Source: Niastella koreensis GR20-10
GTDB lineage: Bacteria > Bacteroidota > Bacteroidia > Chitinophagales > Chitinophagaceae
Reading direction: 5' to 3'
Length of the DNA stretch: 64,000 bases
Assembly: GCF_000246855.1 (NCBI RefSeq)
Contig: NC_016609.1
Span: 4,650,001 to 4,714,000 of the forward strand
This document shows positions 62,553-64,000 of this stretch, piece after piece. The position numbers and the translations under genes were made by a program. A model generated the notes under the pieces. The model made no database searches. It was not told where the DNA came from and saw only the letters and a list, made by a program, of their open reading frames with translations. Position 1 is the first letter of the stretch. The number at the start of each line of letters is the position of its first letter.

Positions 62553-64000
62553 TTAATCTCTCGACAGTGCGCCTGCCGCTTCTTTTTCCAGATCGAGATA
62601 CACTTCTTCACTCACATCAACAGCAACGCCAAGAATGGCCCCTCCCGTAAATCTTCCAGGGATACTATATTCCTGGCTTACATTATCCCCACTGTCGAAC
62701 CCGACACACAACCCATCACCTGACAAAGAGAACATGCCGGCCTGGGTTTTCATGGGTCCTTCAGCTACCACCCTGCCGTCTACATACAACCTGGTTGTTC
62801 CCAATGATTCGCTGTATTGTCCGGCCTTCTCGCGCATGAACTCCATCCCCAATGTATGTTTACCGGCATTCACCACCTTCGACACGAATTTCTGTTCACT
62901 GATACCCAGGAAATTATAAACGTAATACAGCATCCGGTCCTTTATAAAAAGCGCATGACCGCCAAAGCGGGAACCATGAGCGAAGATGACGCCTGATGCT
63001 TCATGCGTTAAATCAACATCTGCAACGATCTTGTAAGAACGTCCACGAATGCTTACAGCTACACTTTCGGGAACGGGCTCCGTATCCGGATAATAGATGT
63101 ACCGGGTTCTCACCGGTTCCGATTTCGGCCGATCCATTCCAAGTATTTCCAAAGCCGACCGGTCATCCAATGGCAATACAAAATTTTTGTCTGCTTCTTC
63201 GAACCAGACGTCGATGAGCGCTTTTAGTTTATCGGGATATTTATCGGCCAGGTTGGTTGATTCTGAATAATCTTCATCTGTATGATAGAGTTCCCATTCA
63301 TCTTTATCGAAATGTCCTTTACTGCTGAGCGGTGCATGAATGGCCGCTGCTTTCCAGCCATCCACCCACATACCACGGGTTCCCAACATCGAGTAGTATT
63401 GGCGTTGTTTGGTGGTGGACGCTTTGGCATTGTCAAACGTGTATTTCATGGAAACCCCGTTAAGCGGATATTGCTCTGCCCCCCGGTAAACTTTCGGCAT
63501 CTCCAATCCTACAATTTCCAGGATGGTAGGAACGATATCTACTGAATGATGATACTGTGTACGCACTTCGCCTTTTGCCTTAATGCCATTGGGCCAGTGA
63601 ATAACCAGCGGACAACAGGTACCACCTGCAAATTGTGAATACCGCTTGAACATCTGGAATGGCGTACTAAAGGCAACTGCCCAACCGGTTGGATAGTGAT
63701 TATAAGTATCAGGCTGGCCAATTTTTTCCAGGTATTTCATATTTTCAGCCAGGTCGTCCGGATATCCATTGAAGAACTTATTCTCGTTCACCGACCCATT
63801 CGGAGTTCCTTCACCAGACGCGCCATTATCGGAACAATAAAAAATAATGGTGTTATCTAACTGTCCCGATTTTTCGAGATAGTCTACAAGGCGCCCTACC
63901 TGTATATCGGTGTATTCAGAAAAACCGGCATACACTTCGGCCATGCGGGCAAACAACTTTTTTTCATCTGCATTCAATGTATTCCACGGACGTACTGCAT
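62553..64000 (-). CDS. Arylsulfatase, C-terminal part (5' partial)
   Basis: The frame runs out of the window at 64000, so the N-terminus with the formylglycine site (CxPxR) is not visible. Seen are the family segments NTLNADEKKLFARMAEVYAG, NTIIFYCSDNGASGEG, GGTCCPLVIHWPNGI and VDIVPTILEIVG. After the catalytic part is a beta-sandwich tail (about the last 160 residues: GRSYKIVADVDL, LYVDGRVVAEGP). The enzyme hydrolyses sulfate esters; the substrate is unknown. The TTG at 63977 is not a real start. Confidence 0.92.
   Translation of the reverse strand, partial: AVRPWNTLNADEKKLFARMAEVYAGFSEYTDIQVGRLVDYLEKSGQLDNTIIFYCSDNGASGEGTPNGSVNENKFFNGYPDDLAENMKYLEKIGQPDTYNHYPTGWAVAFSTPFQMFKRYSQFAGGTCCPLVIHWPNGIKAKGEVRTQYHHSVDIVPTILEIVGLEMPKVYRGAEQYPLNGVSMKYTFDNAKASTTKQRQYYSMLGTRGMWVDGWKAAAIHAPLSSKGHFDKDEWELYHTDEDYSESTNLADKYPDKLKALIDVWFEEADKNFVLPLDDRSALEILGMDRPKSEPVRTRYIYYPDTEPVPESVAVSIRGRSYKIVADVDLTHEASGVIFAHGSRFGGHALFIKDRMLYYVYNFLGISEQKFVSKVVNAGKHTLGMEFMREKAGQYSESLGTTRLYVDGRVVAEGPMKTQAGMFSLSGDGLCVGFDSGDNVSQEYSIPGRFTGGAILGVAVDVSEEVYLDLEKEAAGALSRD

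Overview
The window looks like a chromosomal segment of a Bacteroidota bacterium of the family Chitinophagaceae (Niastella/Chitinophaga-like). This is inferred from two SusC/SusD pairs, an ECF sigma/FecR pair in front of one of them, many Cys-anchored lipoproteins, a YtxJ protein, a Pr6Pr-type membrane protein, candidate Bacteroidota -7 boxes (TANNTTTG) and few Shine-Dalgarno sites. No rRNA, tRNA, IS transposase, integrase or CRISPR array was seen. Both edges cut genes: a serine hydrolase on the left and an arylsulfatase on the right.

Layout. 1-4.2 kb: serine hydrolase, Bcr/CflA exporter, Pr6Pr membrane protein with a truncated DUF4240-like reading frame, and a small secreted protein. 4.4-10.8 kb (minus): sigma factor, FecR, SusC, SusD, with no enzyme attached. 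10.8-14 kb (minus): unknown protein, secreted alpha/beta hydrolase, lipoprotein. 14.3-16.6 kb (plus): MarR, MFS exporter, isochorismatase-like hydrolase. 16.8-22.3 kb (plus): polysaccharide-degradation neighbourhood with a lipid-anchored GH11 xylanase behind two LacI-type palindromes, a SUMF1-like lipoprotein, a cPLA2-like lipase, a decayed CE15 glucuronoyl esterase and a PL22 oligogalacturonate lyase-like protein. 22.5-28.4 kb (plus): YfiR, TonB-dependent receptor and hybrid histidine kinase, a probable trans-envelope sensing operon. 28.5-31 kb (minus): topoisomerase III and YtxJ. 31-32.2 kb: gene-poor DNA with an SDR relic, a 21-bp phased repeat array and the second copy of a dispersed element also found at 20.2 kb.

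33.2-35.8 kb (minus): an outer-membrane protein joining an atypical kinase-like domain to an Omp85-type barrel. 36.8-51 kb (minus): a nine-gene operon with SusC/SusD, four repeat-rich surface lipoproteins (He_PIG, GLUG, LRR, RCC1), a small barrel protein and two tandem S41 peptidases, one of which has lost its catalytic residues. This is the best candidate for an undescribed system. 51.8-56.7 kb: housekeeping-like genes (carboxypeptidase-regulatory-like, SDR, DUF3826, AraC, MDR reductase, YqgE). 57-64 kb (minus): a seven-gene run of arylsulfatase, true formylglycine-generating enzyme, DUF1622, split-pentapeptide membrane protein, DUF202 protein with seven heptads, DUF1254/DUF1214 protein and GH13 glucosidase.

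Decayed genes (CE15, SDR, M28 peptidase, DUF4240) are unusually easy to see here, and two of them lie beside copies of the dispersed element. All functions are read from sequence motifs by eye; no database search was possible.
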